This document shows positions 1-6,548 of a stretch of 10,050 nt of DNA, in pieces; position 1 is the first letter of the stretch, and each line of letters opens with the position of its first letter. Under the pieces are notes generated by a model. The model did not search any database. It worked only from the letters and a program-made list of their open reading frames with translations, and was not told the origin of the DNA. The translations under genes and the position numbers were made by a program. Where the stretch lies: positions 1 through 10,050 of the forward strand of contig CAYOFK010000120.1 of NCBI GenBank assembly GCA_964403185.1, read 5' to 3'. The stretch comes from CAYOFK01 sp964403185 (GTDB taxonomy: Bacteria; Bacteroidota; Bacteroidia; Bacteroidales; VadinHA17).

Positions 1-1
1 A

Positions 2-280
2 ATAACAATTAATCAGAAAGATAATTTCAGTCCGGAACCTTATGGATACTTGCCAGGTATTAAAGTGGAAGGAATGGTGGATCCGGTCATCAGGATTTTC
101 AAATTCGATGAATTAATCTATGCACTACGGATCAAGGGATCAGAATTTATGCCACCGGTATATGCACCCGGTGTTTACAGAATAGAAGTTGGCGATCCCG
201 ACCTTGAAAAAATTGAAATCTATGAAAATGTTGAGGCCAGGCAGAATTCAAATGAGGAAAGAATTGTTGTAGAGTTTTAG
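2..280 (+). CDS. C-terminal fragment of an unidentified protein, possibly the tail of an alkaline phosphatase D-like enzyme
   Basis: The frame is open from the left edge and ends at a TAG at 278-280, giving 92 residues of a longer protein. No in-frame ATG lies early; a TTG at 50 could be read as a start, but the frame is equally gene-like before it (the residues just upstream include PEPYGY), so I treat this as a 3' end. The visible part alternates short hydrophobic stretches with charged turns (VDPVIRIFKFDELIYALRIK, then YAPGVYRIEVGDPD), which looks like a small beta-sandwich. From memory, similar C-terminal tails (dPV.., iY.lRi.G..F.P.Vy..G.Y.i.vGdpd) occur in secreted alkaline phosphatase D or metallophosphoesterase-like proteins. 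That is an impression only: the catalytic part is outside the window. It runs towards the minus-strand acyltransferase gene, and a palindromic element starts 15 bp after its stop. Confidence 0.6.
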   Translation: MTINQKDNFSPEPYGYLPGIKVEGMVDPVIRIFKFDELIYALRIKGSEFMPPVYAPGVYRIEVGDPDLEKIEIYENVEARQNSNEERIVVEF

Positions 281-295
281 AAATACGTGAACATA

Positions 296-429
296 GGGGG
301 CTGTCTCAAAAGCAACCTAATGGCATCATTCCGTACTTGATACGGAATCTTTGTAATATGAAAATCAGGCCCTTATGGATTCCTGCTTTCGCAGGAATGA
401 TATGGAATCTGACTTTTGAGACAGCCCCC
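296..429 (+). mobile_element. MITE-like palindromic element, copy 1 (long form, 134 bp)
   Basis: Perfect 17-bp terminal inverted repeats bound it: GGGGGCTGTCTCAAAAG at 296-312 and its exact complement at 413-429. The repeat extends by ATA/TAT outward, and the dinucleotide TA lies directly outside both ends, as a TA target duplication would. Inside are two further hairpins: ATTCCGTA/TACGGAAT at 328-335/341-348 with loop CTTGA, and ATTCCTGC/GCAGGAAT at 379-386/391-398 with loop TTTC. It encodes no plausible protein. A second, shorter copy lies at 3917-3988 in the opposite orientation, and identity is 71 of 72 bases outside a 60-bp block (341-400). Non-autonomous transposition is an inference; the element could also be a transcript-end hairpin. 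The parent transposase family is not known to me. Confidence 0.75.
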
Positions 430-682
430 TATACTTTTGGAGTTAGGTTACCCGCTGTTAGGTGGCCTCCGATTGAGTGCAGGAAAGGGCTTTTAGGTTC
501 CAATTATAAACTTATCCCAATCCAAAAGTTGGGGCACGAATCTGCAGTAGCCATATTGTTGGTAAACGGTTTGATGTAAACAAGAGAAAGTTATGAGATC
601 ACTTTAAGCTCCAAATTCCAATATTCAAATAACAAATTGTTTGGAAACCGGAATTTGAAAATTGAGATTTATTTGGGATTTA
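430..682. other. Gene-free interval between convergent genes
   Basis: Together with the element at 296-429 this makes about 400 bp without a gene between the plus-strand fragment and the 3' end of the minus-strand acyltransferase gene. The only structure I see is a pair of GTTAGGT direct repeats (442-448 and 457-463) and an AT-rich inverted repeat at 612-657. Short open frames here have no recognisable protein character. Confidence 0.6.
612..657. repeat. AT-rich inverted repeat, possible bidirectional terminator
   Basis: CAAATTCC at 612-619 is perfectly complementary to GGAATTTG at 650-657. The 30-base interior carries more weakly complementary CAAAT/ATTTG-type words, so the whole block can fold imperfectly. 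It lies 26 bp past the stop of the minus-strand acyltransferase gene and between convergent genes, where a shared terminator would be expected. There is no clean GC stem followed by a T-run, so the terminator role is an inference. Short AAATTCCAA-type repeats are common filler between genes in related genomes. Confidence 0.35.
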
Positions 683-1567
683 TTATTTATTATTTTTTAC
701 GGTTTCCCGCTCTCCTGCCCTTTTCCACCTTTTATGGCTCCACAACCAATACTCGGGTTGTTCCCTGATAATCCTCTCGAGGCACCGGACATATTTTTCA
801 GTAAGCTCTCCTTCTTTTGTACTGGCGGGATCCTTTTCAAGCACCTCAAATTCCATTTCAAAGTAACCGCGTTTTACTTTAATGAAATGCGCATAGATCA
901 CCGGATAATTATATTTCCTTGCAAACAATTCTGCTCCCATAAACCAGGGAGTTTCCTGGTTAAGGAAGGAGATCCAGTATATATTCTTATGTGATGAGGG
1001 ATTTTGATCCAGTCCGAAAACAGTGGCAGTAAACTGATTCCTGTACTGAACCATATACCGCTTGACAAGATTCATCGGGACCAGAACCGCACCAAATTTT
1101 GACCTGGAATTAACCGTCTTTTTATTAAAAAACTTGTTACTAAACGGACTGTAAATGCCAAGGGTTGTGTGTTTGATATCAAAACAAAATGAGGTGCCTG
1201 CCATTTCCCAATTGTTATAATGAGAGCCAACTACAATGACATTCTTACCTTGTTCATAAAACAGGTTCATTAATTCAGGGTTACGTTTCACAAAGCGTTT
1301 TCTGAGTTGCTTTTCTGAGATACTAAAGAGTTTAAAACTTTCGAGGGAAATATCACTCAGATGCTTGTAAAACTTTTTTTCAATTGATTTGATCTCTGCT
1401 AAACTCTTCTCGGGGAATGACTTTGCCAAATTCCCCCTGACCACTTTCTTACGTAACCCCATGACATAATAAATGATGTAATAGAGTATATCAGAAAAAG
1501 CGTATAAAACCGGGAAGGGCAGCAACGAAACAGGCTTAATGAATAGATAATATACGATCGCACTCAT
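683..1567 (-). CDS. Lysophospholipid/lipid A acyltransferase, LpxL/HtrB family
   Basis: A 294-residue protein of about the usual length for LpxL/HtrB-like acyltransferases, which move a fatty acyl chain from acyl carrier protein onto a lipid A precursor at the inner face of the cytoplasmic membrane. The N-terminus is hydrophobic (roughly residues 3-36), suiting membrane attachment. The catalytic HX4(D/E) motif is present: VVGSHYNNWE, with His116 and Glu121. Other family landmarks are GLDQNP near 185-190, the PWFMGAELFAR segment at 207-217, and a C-terminal PEYWLWSHKRWKR (271-283) matching the conserved P..W.W.H.RWK end. The start ATG has an AT-rich leader (TTAAATATCA) without a Shine-Dalgarno sequence. 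The acceptor (Kdo2-lipid A or another lipid such as an ornithine or aminoacyl lipid) cannot be told from sequence alone. It lies last in a row of minus-strand envelope genes, 164 bp after the DUF4136 gene. Confidence 0.85.
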   Translation of the reverse strand: MSAIVYYLFIKPVSLLPFPVLYAFSDILYYIIYYVMGLRKKVVRGNLAKSFPEKSLAEIKSIEKKFYKHLSDISLESFKLFSISEKQLRKRFVKRNPELMNLFYEQGKNVIVVGSHYNNWEMAGTSFCFDIKHTTLGIYSPFSNKFFNKKTVNSRSKFGAVLVPMNLVKRYMVQYRNQFTATVFGLDQNPSSHKNIYWISFLNQETPWFMGAELFARKYNYPVIYAHFIKVKRGYFEMEFEVLEKDPASTKEGELTEKYVRCLERIIREQPEYWLWSHKRWKRAGERETVKNNK

Positions 1568-1731
1568 TGATATTTAACCACAAAAATTGAGAAGGATTAT
1601 TTGTCTTCTGTTTTCGAATGTTTTCAAGTCTTTTTCTTTGTCTCAATGACAAAAACAGTCCGGAACCTGATTCACACATGATGCTACCAGAGGCCCGGGC
1701 CAAAATAAAGTATCTTCGATTACTGGCTCAA

Positions 1732-2331
1732 CTATTTCATTGGCTGAACCGGGTATTTTCTCATAATAGCCTGAATAGTACGCGGTATGCTTTTCCCCCG
1801 TGCGTTAGGATTTTCATTCACAGTACCGGATCCAACACTGGTCCAGATTAATTGCTCCGTTTTTGGGTCAAAAACACTAACCACAAGTGTCCCAACGGTA
1901 TAATCATAATCGCGGTAGGTGGTGGTACTCATGCCACCTCCCCAGCCCCAGCCAGGTCCATAACCATGATAGCCACCATAGCCATAGCCACCATACATGC
2001 CGCCATGCATTCCGCCAACACCCGTTGTGGTTGCCGTGGTTTGTGTTTTTTGATCGGTTACAATATAAAGTGCCACGATGACATCACCGCCACTTTCAAC
2101 GTAACTCATGCCACGTTTTTTAAATTCTTCTCCAAAGGCAGATTCAATGCGTTCTTTATCAAACCGGTTCAGGATCTTGTCACTATCTTCAGCCCAGCCA
2201 TAATATTCAAAAGTTTTGATCTGGTTGAAATTCACAGATTTATCATAATCAGCGGTGACTTTAAGAGTTGAACACCCACTCATAAACATAAGAAGGGCAA
2301 TTGCCGTATAAAATACTACTTGTCTTTTCAT
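1732..2331 (-). CDS. DUF4136 lipoprotein with a Gly/Tyr/His-rich loop
   Basis: A 199-residue predicted lipoprotein. A short charged start, a hydrophobic core and the lipobox MSGC put the lipidated cysteine at residue 20. Family-like landmarks follow: ADYDKSVNFNQIKTFEYYGW (27-46), the helix with RIESAFGEEFKKRGM (61-75), DVIVALYIV (83-91), and GTLVVSVFDPKTEQLIW (147-163). These match the DUF4136 plan, whose function is unknown. Residues about 104-134 form an insertion made almost wholly of Gly, Tyr, His, Met and Trp, sitting between the domain's central strands. Such insertions are seen in some DUF4136 proteins and are probably disordered or surface exposed. Codon bias in this repeat creates long false frames on the plus strand. 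The neighbours (DUF481 protein, acyltransferase) support an envelope setting. No promoter could be placed with confidence. Confidence 0.85.
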   Translation of the reverse strand: MKRQVVFYTAIALLMFMSGCSTLKVTADYDKSVNFNQIKTFEYYGWAEDSDKILNRFDKERIESAFGEEFKKRGMSYVESGGDVIVALYIVTDQKTQTTATTTGVGGMHGGMYGGYGYGGYHGYGPGWGWGGGMSTTTYRDYDYTVGTLVVSVFDPKTEQLIWTSVGSGTVNENPNARGKSIPRTIQAIMRKYPVQPMK

Positions 2332-2483
2332 TGTTTTAAGTTTATATAAATTTAAAAATCATAATGGTAACAGCCAGTTATGGTAATATGTTTCAAAATT
2401 AGCTTTTTTTACATTAATAAACTAAACTCCAAATTAAAATGAGCTCCGGTTTTTGCGAAGCACCCTGTAAAAAACCACTCCGT

Positions 2484-3521
2484 TTAAAAAGTATATCCAA
2501 TGGATGTATCCAATCCCCAGTCGGATTTTGAAGCGCCAGTAGTGGCCGGACGATTATCAAACTTATGATAGAAGCCAGCGGAAATGAAAAAATCTTTAAA
2601 TACCTCGATGGAAGCATTAAAATTAATGTCTGTACGTATCCTTCCCCAATCGGTCAGACCAGGGTATATGGACACCTCCGTAGTAATGTTTGTTTTAGGG
2701 TCCTGGTAACTGAATAACTTATGTTGCAATTGCATTTTTCCTTCAATATTATTTACCGTGAGATTACTGGCAGACCATTCACGGGTAGCCTGAACACCAC
2801 CCAGTATCAGGAAGCTATTTCTATTGGTGTGTAAAAGCTGATTGGCCACATCGACTCCCATCAGGATCCTTAGATCCAAACCTAACTCGGTATTTTGTTC
2901 GGCACTGGCTGTAGCCCCAAAAAACCATTTCCCGGAAAAGATCTTATAAAAGGAAAAAATTGAATTCTGGTTCAGGCTTAATGCACCACCCTCAGTATTA
3001 GAACGGTCAGACCGGATGGAAAAAATAGAGATGTATTTTCTGTCTCTATAGGTAACGTCGCCACTAAAATTAAACCTTAACAATGAGTTCGCTTTTTGAA
3101 TCCCAAATCCAAAATTTATCTTTCCATCGAAACGGGTCCAGAACAAACCCTTGATCCTTGCAATTTCCACAATATCAATCCTGTTAACATCATTAAAGAT
3201 TGTATTTGGTATCATCTGCATAACCAACCGCATTTTCCCTGCCTGTGAGGTGGTATCAAATCCGGCAAAATAGATCATTCCATTGGACATAATGATTTCA
3301 AATGTTTTAGTAGAACGCAGAGACTTAACCTTCCTCCAGTCAATGTTCAGTGTTCCCATATCGTCGGTGTTGTAAATCAAAACACCAAAATGTAATCTTT
3401 TGATCTCACCGGTAATTTGATCACCAATACTTAAAATAAGGGTGTCGTTCTTCTGTGCAGCACCATTCCCTGACAGGATAAAAATTAAGAACAGCGATAA
3501 TATATATTTATTAGAAAACAT
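2484..3521 (-). CDS. DUF481-type outer-membrane beta-barrel protein
   Basis: 345 residues with a Sec signal peptide (residues about 1-22, hydrophobic LSLFLIFILSGNGA, likely cut near AAQ). The N-terminal part (23-125) has a small soluble domain with DTLILSIGDQITGEIKRLHF and NIDWRKVKSLRS, resembling the domain that precedes many DUF481 barrels in Bacteroidota. The C-terminal part (about 128-345) is alternating amphipathic beta strands with aromatic ends and finishes in GYTF; a terminal Phe is the usual signal for outer-membrane barrel insertion. DUF481 (YdiY-like) proteins have no firmly known role. The start is an ATG with an AT-rich leader; the preceding 476 bp are gene-free, so it probably has its own promoter. 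It is 152 bp upstream of the DUF4136 gene, and the two could be co-transcribed. Confidence 0.8.
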   Translation of the reverse strand: MFSNKYILSLFLIFILSGNGAAQKNDTLILSIGDQITGEIKRLHFGVLIYNTDDMGTLNIDWRKVKSLRSTKTFEIIMSNGMIYFAGFDTTSQAGKMRLVMQMIPNTIFNDVNRIDIVEIARIKGLFWTRFDGKINFGFGIQKANSLLRFNFSGDVTYRDRKYISIFSIRSDRSNTEGGALSLNQNSIFSFYKIFSGKWFFGATASAEQNTELGLDLRILMGVDVANQLLHTNRNSFLILGGVQATREWSASNLTVNNIEGKMQLQHKLFSYQDPKTNITTEVSIYPGLTDWGRIRTDINFNASIEVFKDFFISAGFYHKFDNRPATTGASKSDWGLDTSIGYTF

Positions 3522-3816
3522 GACTGCTTTGACGAACTTATTTAATCCAAAACCTGTTAAATTCTGAAGGTGTTTTTACGGTCCTGGGAACAGTTCCTCC
3601 AATGTTCCGTTTATCTACAGGTAAAAGGACGATTTAAGGGAGTACCATTTCATTAAAAGAAAAATAATAAAGTACTAAAATAAATGAATCAATAGAAATG
3701 ACAAAACTCCAGGATCAAAGAAACTTTCTATGAATGTAGTATCCGGGAAAAGGTTATGCCACTCCGGAAGAATTACATTTGGATTAAATACTCTGCGTTT
3801 TATGATGCAGCCATCA

Positions 3817-3835
3817 AGCCTGCTTGAAGCAGGCT
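3817..3835. repeat. Short perfect hairpin with TGAA apex
   Basis: AGCCTGCTT (3817-3825) and AAGCAGGCT (3827-3835) are perfect complements around a single G, so a 7-bp stem with a TTGAA loop is the realistic fold. No T-run follows on either strand, so a standard intrinsic terminator is unlikely. It resembles REP-type intergenic palindromes. Confidence 0.55.
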
Positions 3836-3867
3836 GAGTTATCGTCATTATGTTTTACTTCTCATAT

Positions 3868-3887
3868 CACCAGGATGAATCCTGGTG
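3868..3887. repeat. Short perfect hairpin with TGAA apex
   Basis: CACCAGGAT (3868-3876) and ATCCTGGTG (3879-3887) are perfect complements around GA, giving a 7- to 8-bp stem with TGAA at its tip. It lies 32 bp from the hairpin at 3817-3835 and 29 bp from the palindromic element at 3917, forming a three-hairpin cluster. Confidence 0.55.
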
Positions 3888-3916
3888 TAACGGTGCCTCA
3901 ATAACACCCACCCGCA

Positions 3917-3988
3917 GGGGCTGTCTCAAAAGTCAGATTCCATATCAAGTACGGAATGATGCCATTAGGTTGCTTTTGAGACAGTCCC
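3917..3988 (-). mobile_element. MITE-like palindromic element, copy 2 (short form, 72 bp)
   Basis: Ends are GGGGCTGTCTCAAAAG (3917-3932) and CTTTTGAGACAGTCCC (3973-3988), inverted repeats with one G/T mismatch position. Read on the minus strand it equals copy 1 (297-340 joined to 401-428) at 71 of 72 positions; the only difference is the base matching 300. It lacks the 60-bp block of copy 1. An inner hairpin ATTCCGTA/TATGGAAT (minus-strand sense) pairs fully if one G-U is allowed. The element starts 9 bp after the stop of the hydroxyproline dehydratase gene, so it may also form the 3' end of that transcript. No TA duplication is visible at the flanks. Confidence 0.75.
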
Positions 3989-3997
3989 TTCCACCAA

Positions 3998-5026
3998 CTA
4001 CCTGAAAATAAAACCTTCTTTCAAAGGGTCATCCGGATCAAACCAGAGTTCATTCTTCCCCGTATACCAGGCCTGTCCTGTCACCTCCGGGATCACTGCC
4101 TGCCGCGAACCAAACGCCATTTCTTCAACGATCTGCACATCCATTGTGGTACCCAGTATGCTTTCAATACGAATCTTCATTTTCATTTCCAATTCACCCT
4201 TAAAATAATGCATAGCAGCTCTGGCACTGATACCAGTTCCGGTGGCCGACCGGTCCACTTCCCCATTTGCAAATACACATACATTACGGCTATGATTTTT
4301 ATAATCATAGGGATCTGTCACAAAGATAGTCCCATATAAAAAGCTTAATTCCGGTTCTTTTGGATGACGGATATTAAAATTATCGCTCACAGCATTTTTT
4401 ATTCTTTTGCCATAATCAATAATTTTTGAGTAATCAGAAGCATCCAGGTTGAGCCCAACTTCTTTTGCATTCACAAATGCGTAGAATGCACCTCCGAACG
4501 CCACATCAAAAGATACCCGCCCAAGACCGGAAACGTGTACGGATTCATCACCGATATATAAAAATGAAGGGACATTTCTGAATGAAACATCTACGACTCT
4601 CCCTTCTTTCAGCCTGGCACTGGAAACAACTCTTCCTGATGGGGTATCGAATAAAATATTTTTTGTTTTATTCTTAATTATGCCAGTTTCCACTACCACT
4701 TTAGTAAGTGCAATAATAGCATGGCCACACATGCTGCTATAACCCTCATTATGCAGAAAGAACACACCAAAATCCCCATCCTCAGTCACCGGGTCAGTCA
4801 GAACAGCCCCATACATATCAGCATGGCCACGTGGTTCCCACAGGGTTCCTGTGCGCAGGAAATCAAAATGTTCTTTAAAATACCTGCTTTTTTCAAGTAT
4901 GGTAGCTCCTTTGATATCCGGCATGCCCTCCAAAAACACTCTTAAAGGTTCACCTCCTGTATGCATTTCCAATGCTTTAACACACTTCCAGTGCTCGGGT
5001 GGCTGCCATTTAATTTTTAAAACCAT
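3998..5026 (-). CDS. Trans-3-hydroxy-L-proline dehydratase (proline racemase superfamily)
   Basis: A 342-residue member of the proline racemase superfamily. The first catalytic site is SSMCGHA with Cys100; the second is DRSATGTG, where Thr262 replaces the second cysteine of true proline racemases and hydroxyproline epimerases (DRSPCGTG). A Cys/Thr pair is the established mark of trans-3-hydroxy-L-proline dehydratases such as human L3HYPDH, which release water to give delta-1-pyrroline-2-carboxylate. Other blocks shared with that enzyme, as I recall it, are EMHTGGEPLR, EPRGHADMYGAVL, FLHNEGYSSMCGH, GGAFYAFV, LSFLYGT and the DDPL..GF end. I chose the ATG at 5024-5026; the frame continues to a TTG at 5059, but those 11 residues (HFNNSLIYYT and neighbours) lie before the family's usual N-terminus. 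No signal peptide, so cytoplasmic. The expected partner, a pyrroline-2-carboxylate reductase, is not in the window. It follows a fucosidase gene by 187 bp. Confidence 0.88.
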   Translation of the reverse strand: MVLKIKWQPPEHWKCVKALEMHTGGEPLRVFLEGMPDIKGATILEKSRYFKEHFDFLRTGTLWEPRGHADMYGAVLTDPVTEDGDFGVFFLHNEGYSSMCGHAIIALTKVVVETGIIKNKTKNILFDTPSGRVVSSARLKEGRVVDVSFRNVPSFLYIGDESVHVSGLGRVSFDVAFGGAFYAFVNAKEVGLNLDASDYSKIIDYGKRIKNAVSDNFNIRHPKEPELSFLYGTIFVTDPYDYKNHSRNVCVFANGEVDRSATGTGISARAAMHYFKGELEMKMKIRIESILGTTMDVQIVEEMAFGSRQAVIPEVTGQAWYTGKNELWFDPDDPLKEGFIFR

Positions 5027-5112
5027 GGTATAATAAATTAAAGAATTATTAAAATGCAAGTCTAAAGGCAGGTATGGCTTCCTGTGGTCCTACCGATAAA
5101 AATGGGAACTAT

Positions 5113-5141
5113 CCGTCCGACCGGCCCAAGCGGGCGGACGG
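5113..5141 (-). terminator. GC-rich hairpin downstream of the fucosidase gene, possible terminator
   Basis: CCGTCCG (5113-5119) pairs perfectly with CGGACGG (5135-5141), and CCC (5125-5127) can pair with GGG (5132-5134) around AAGC. It is far richer in G+C than its surroundings and lies 72 bp past the stop of the GH29 gene at 5214. No T-run follows on the minus strand, so an intrinsic terminator is only a possibility; a REP-like intergenic repeat is the alternative. Confidence 0.4.
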
Positions 5142-5213
5142 TTGGCAGCCGGGCGCCAAAATCACATCACTTTCCGAAAGCCTGCACCTGTTATTGGGAA
5201 AAGGAGGATTTGG

Positions 5214-6548
5214 TTAGTTACTCTGCAACACCTGCCCGTCCTCCCGGTACAGATCGACAGCTCCGTCAAGAAGGACCGCTATAACCGTGACCTGCTCATC
5301 CTGTGCCGCTTCGGGCACCTCAATATATACCAGTCCGGGAACGGCGCTCCAATATTGCTTCATAAGTATCTGCCACCCGAGTTTGGTGCCATTTCCAACC
5401 ACCCAGATCCTGTTGATCTTATTCTTTATTCCCTTTAACAGGATAGGGCCGTTGGGTTTATAATCCAGAAACAAGTATAATAACTGATGGTCTTTGGATA
5501 GTGCTGTGGGTCCATTGAAATGACCTGCCGGGAGGCCCCCCACGGTTCCATAGATGGCTTCTTCGTGTTTTTTTGTCCAGCGGCCCAATTCCTGTAATAT
5601 CCGGACCTGTTCTTCCGGAATAGAGCCGTCAGCTTTTGGGCCGATATCCAGGAGCAGATTACCACCCATGCCAATAACATCGGCAAAGATCCTGATGACC
5701 TGGTTGGCTGTTTTATAATTTGAATCATTGTGCTGGTATCCCCAGGAATCATTCATGGTCATACAAAGTTCCCAATATTTGTCTTCAGGCCTGGTCACCG
5801 GAACACCCTGCTCCGGTGTGCTATAATCTCCGTACCCATTGATCCTTGAATTCAGGATCACCTCCGGATTGCATTCCCTGACCCGTTGGCTGAGTTCTTT
5901 GGCTTTCCATTGTTTTGCATTATAATCCCAGTCCCCGTCAAACCAGATCATGTCTGGTTTAAATGTACGACACATCTCCAGGAGTTGTTTCCGGTTAAAA
6001 TCAAGAAAACGGTTCCAGCGGACGGAATCATTTGTATATCTCTTTGCAGTCCTGGTAAAATGAGGGTAATCAGGATGCGACCAGTCCAGCTGGGAAAAGT
6101 AGATCCCCACCTTCAGTTTGTTTTTCCTCATTTCTTTTACAAAAGGTGTGACCAGGTCTCTTTTGGCAGGCGTTTTTTTCACAACACTGAGATCACTGAC
6201 CTTTGTGTCCCATAAAGCTACGCCATCATGGTGTTTGGAGGTAAGAACCGCATACTTTGCCCCACTTGATTTTATAAGTTTAACCCATTCTTCGGGATTA
6301 TAGTTGGCAGCGGTGAATCCATCCAGTTGTTTCATATAATCATTATATGATATATAATTATTGTAAAAGGACCACGATTCATCTATCCCATTCACCGCAT
6401 ATATACCCCAATGGATAAAGATGCCCAGTCTGGCGTCTGCAAACCACTGCATTCTTTCTGTTTTTTCTTCCGGTGACTCCATAAACTGGCCCACAACCGT
6501 CACAACCGGTAAAATGATTATGAACGCACTAATCAAAAACTTTTTCAT
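5214..6548 (-). CDS. Secreted GH29 alpha-L-fucosidase (GH29-A-like)
   Basis: 444 residues with an N-terminal signal peptide (about 1-20, cut near VVGQ), so exported to the periplasm or beyond. The GH29 barrel covers roughly 30-335: WFADARLGIFIHWGIYAVNG (35-54), AKYAVLTSKHHDGVALWDT (97-115) with the substrate-binding HH pair at 106-107, and IWFDGDWD with the predicted nucleophile Asp204. The block STPEQ (Glu246), YWE (Glu260) and NDSWGY (266-271) resembles the broad-specificity GH29-A group; which glutamate is the acid/base is not certain. Residues about 340-436 form a C-terminal beta-sandwich typical of GH29. The enzyme removes terminal alpha-linked L-fucose with retention. The start ATG has a leader AATTGTTAACTA without a Shine-Dalgarno sequence. 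It follows the other GH29 gene by 247 bp on the same strand; the two catalytic domains are clearly divergent, so this is not a recent duplication. Confidence 0.9.
   Translation of the reverse strand: MKKFLISAFIIILPVVTVVGQFMESPEEKTERMQWFADARLGIFIHWGIYAVNGIDESWSFYNNYISYNDYMKQLDGFTAANYNPEEWVKLIKSSGAKYAVLTSKHHDGVALWDTKVSDLSVVKKTPAKRDLVTPFVKEMRKNKLKVGIYFSQLDWSHPDYPHFTRTAKRYTNDSVRWNRFLDFNRKQLLEMCRTFKPDMIWFDGDWDYNAKQWKAKELSQRVRECNPEVILNSRINGYGDYSTPEQGVPVTRPEDKYWELCMTMNDSWGYQHNDSNYKTANQVIRIFADVIGMGGNLLLDIGPKADGSIPEEQVRILQELGRWTKKHEEAIYGTVGGLPAGHFNGPTALSKDHQLLYLFLDYKPNGPILLKGIKNKINRIWVVGNGTKLGWQILMKQYWSAVPGLVYIEVPEAAQDEQVTVIAVLLDGAVDLYREDGQVLQSN

Larger units (their letters stand above)
3522..3997. 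other. Gene-free interval with a cluster of palindromes
   Basis: The 476 bp between two tandem minus-strand genes hold no credible reading frame. The half near the DUF481 start (3522-3800) is plain AT-rich sequence and presumably carries that gene's promoter, although no match to the Bacteroidota TAnnTTTG element was found. The other half is packed with hairpins: 3817-3835, 3868-3887 and the MITE-like copy at 3917-3988. Confidence 0.6.

Noticed and set aside
442..463. Two GTTAGGT direct repeats resembling integron attC core sites (GTTRRRY)
   Set aside because: No matching RYYYAAC partner at a suitable distance, no attC-like stem, and no cassette array or integrase nearby.
337..579. Possible small plus-strand gene of 80 residues starting inside copy 1 of the palindromic element
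   Set aside because: It runs through terminal repeats and hairpins, starts at an ATA/TTG-type codon with no leader signal, and has no recognisable protein features.
1852..2271. Long plus-strand open frames, one rich in histidine, opposite the DUF4136 gene
   Set aside because: They are the complement of the Gly/Tyr-rich codons of the minus-strand lipoprotein, which has a lipobox and domain motifs; the plus-strand products have no family character.
5027..5059. Upstream extension of the dehydratase to a TTG start
   Set aside because: The added 11 residues lie outside the usual family N-terminus, and the ATG at 5024-5026 gives a protein of normal length.
5435..5752. Second minus-strand frame overlapping the fucosidase gene at 5214-6548, which could suggest a frameshift
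   Set aside because: The fucosidase frame is intact from signal peptide to stop with all GH29 motifs in order, so the other frame is a shadow.
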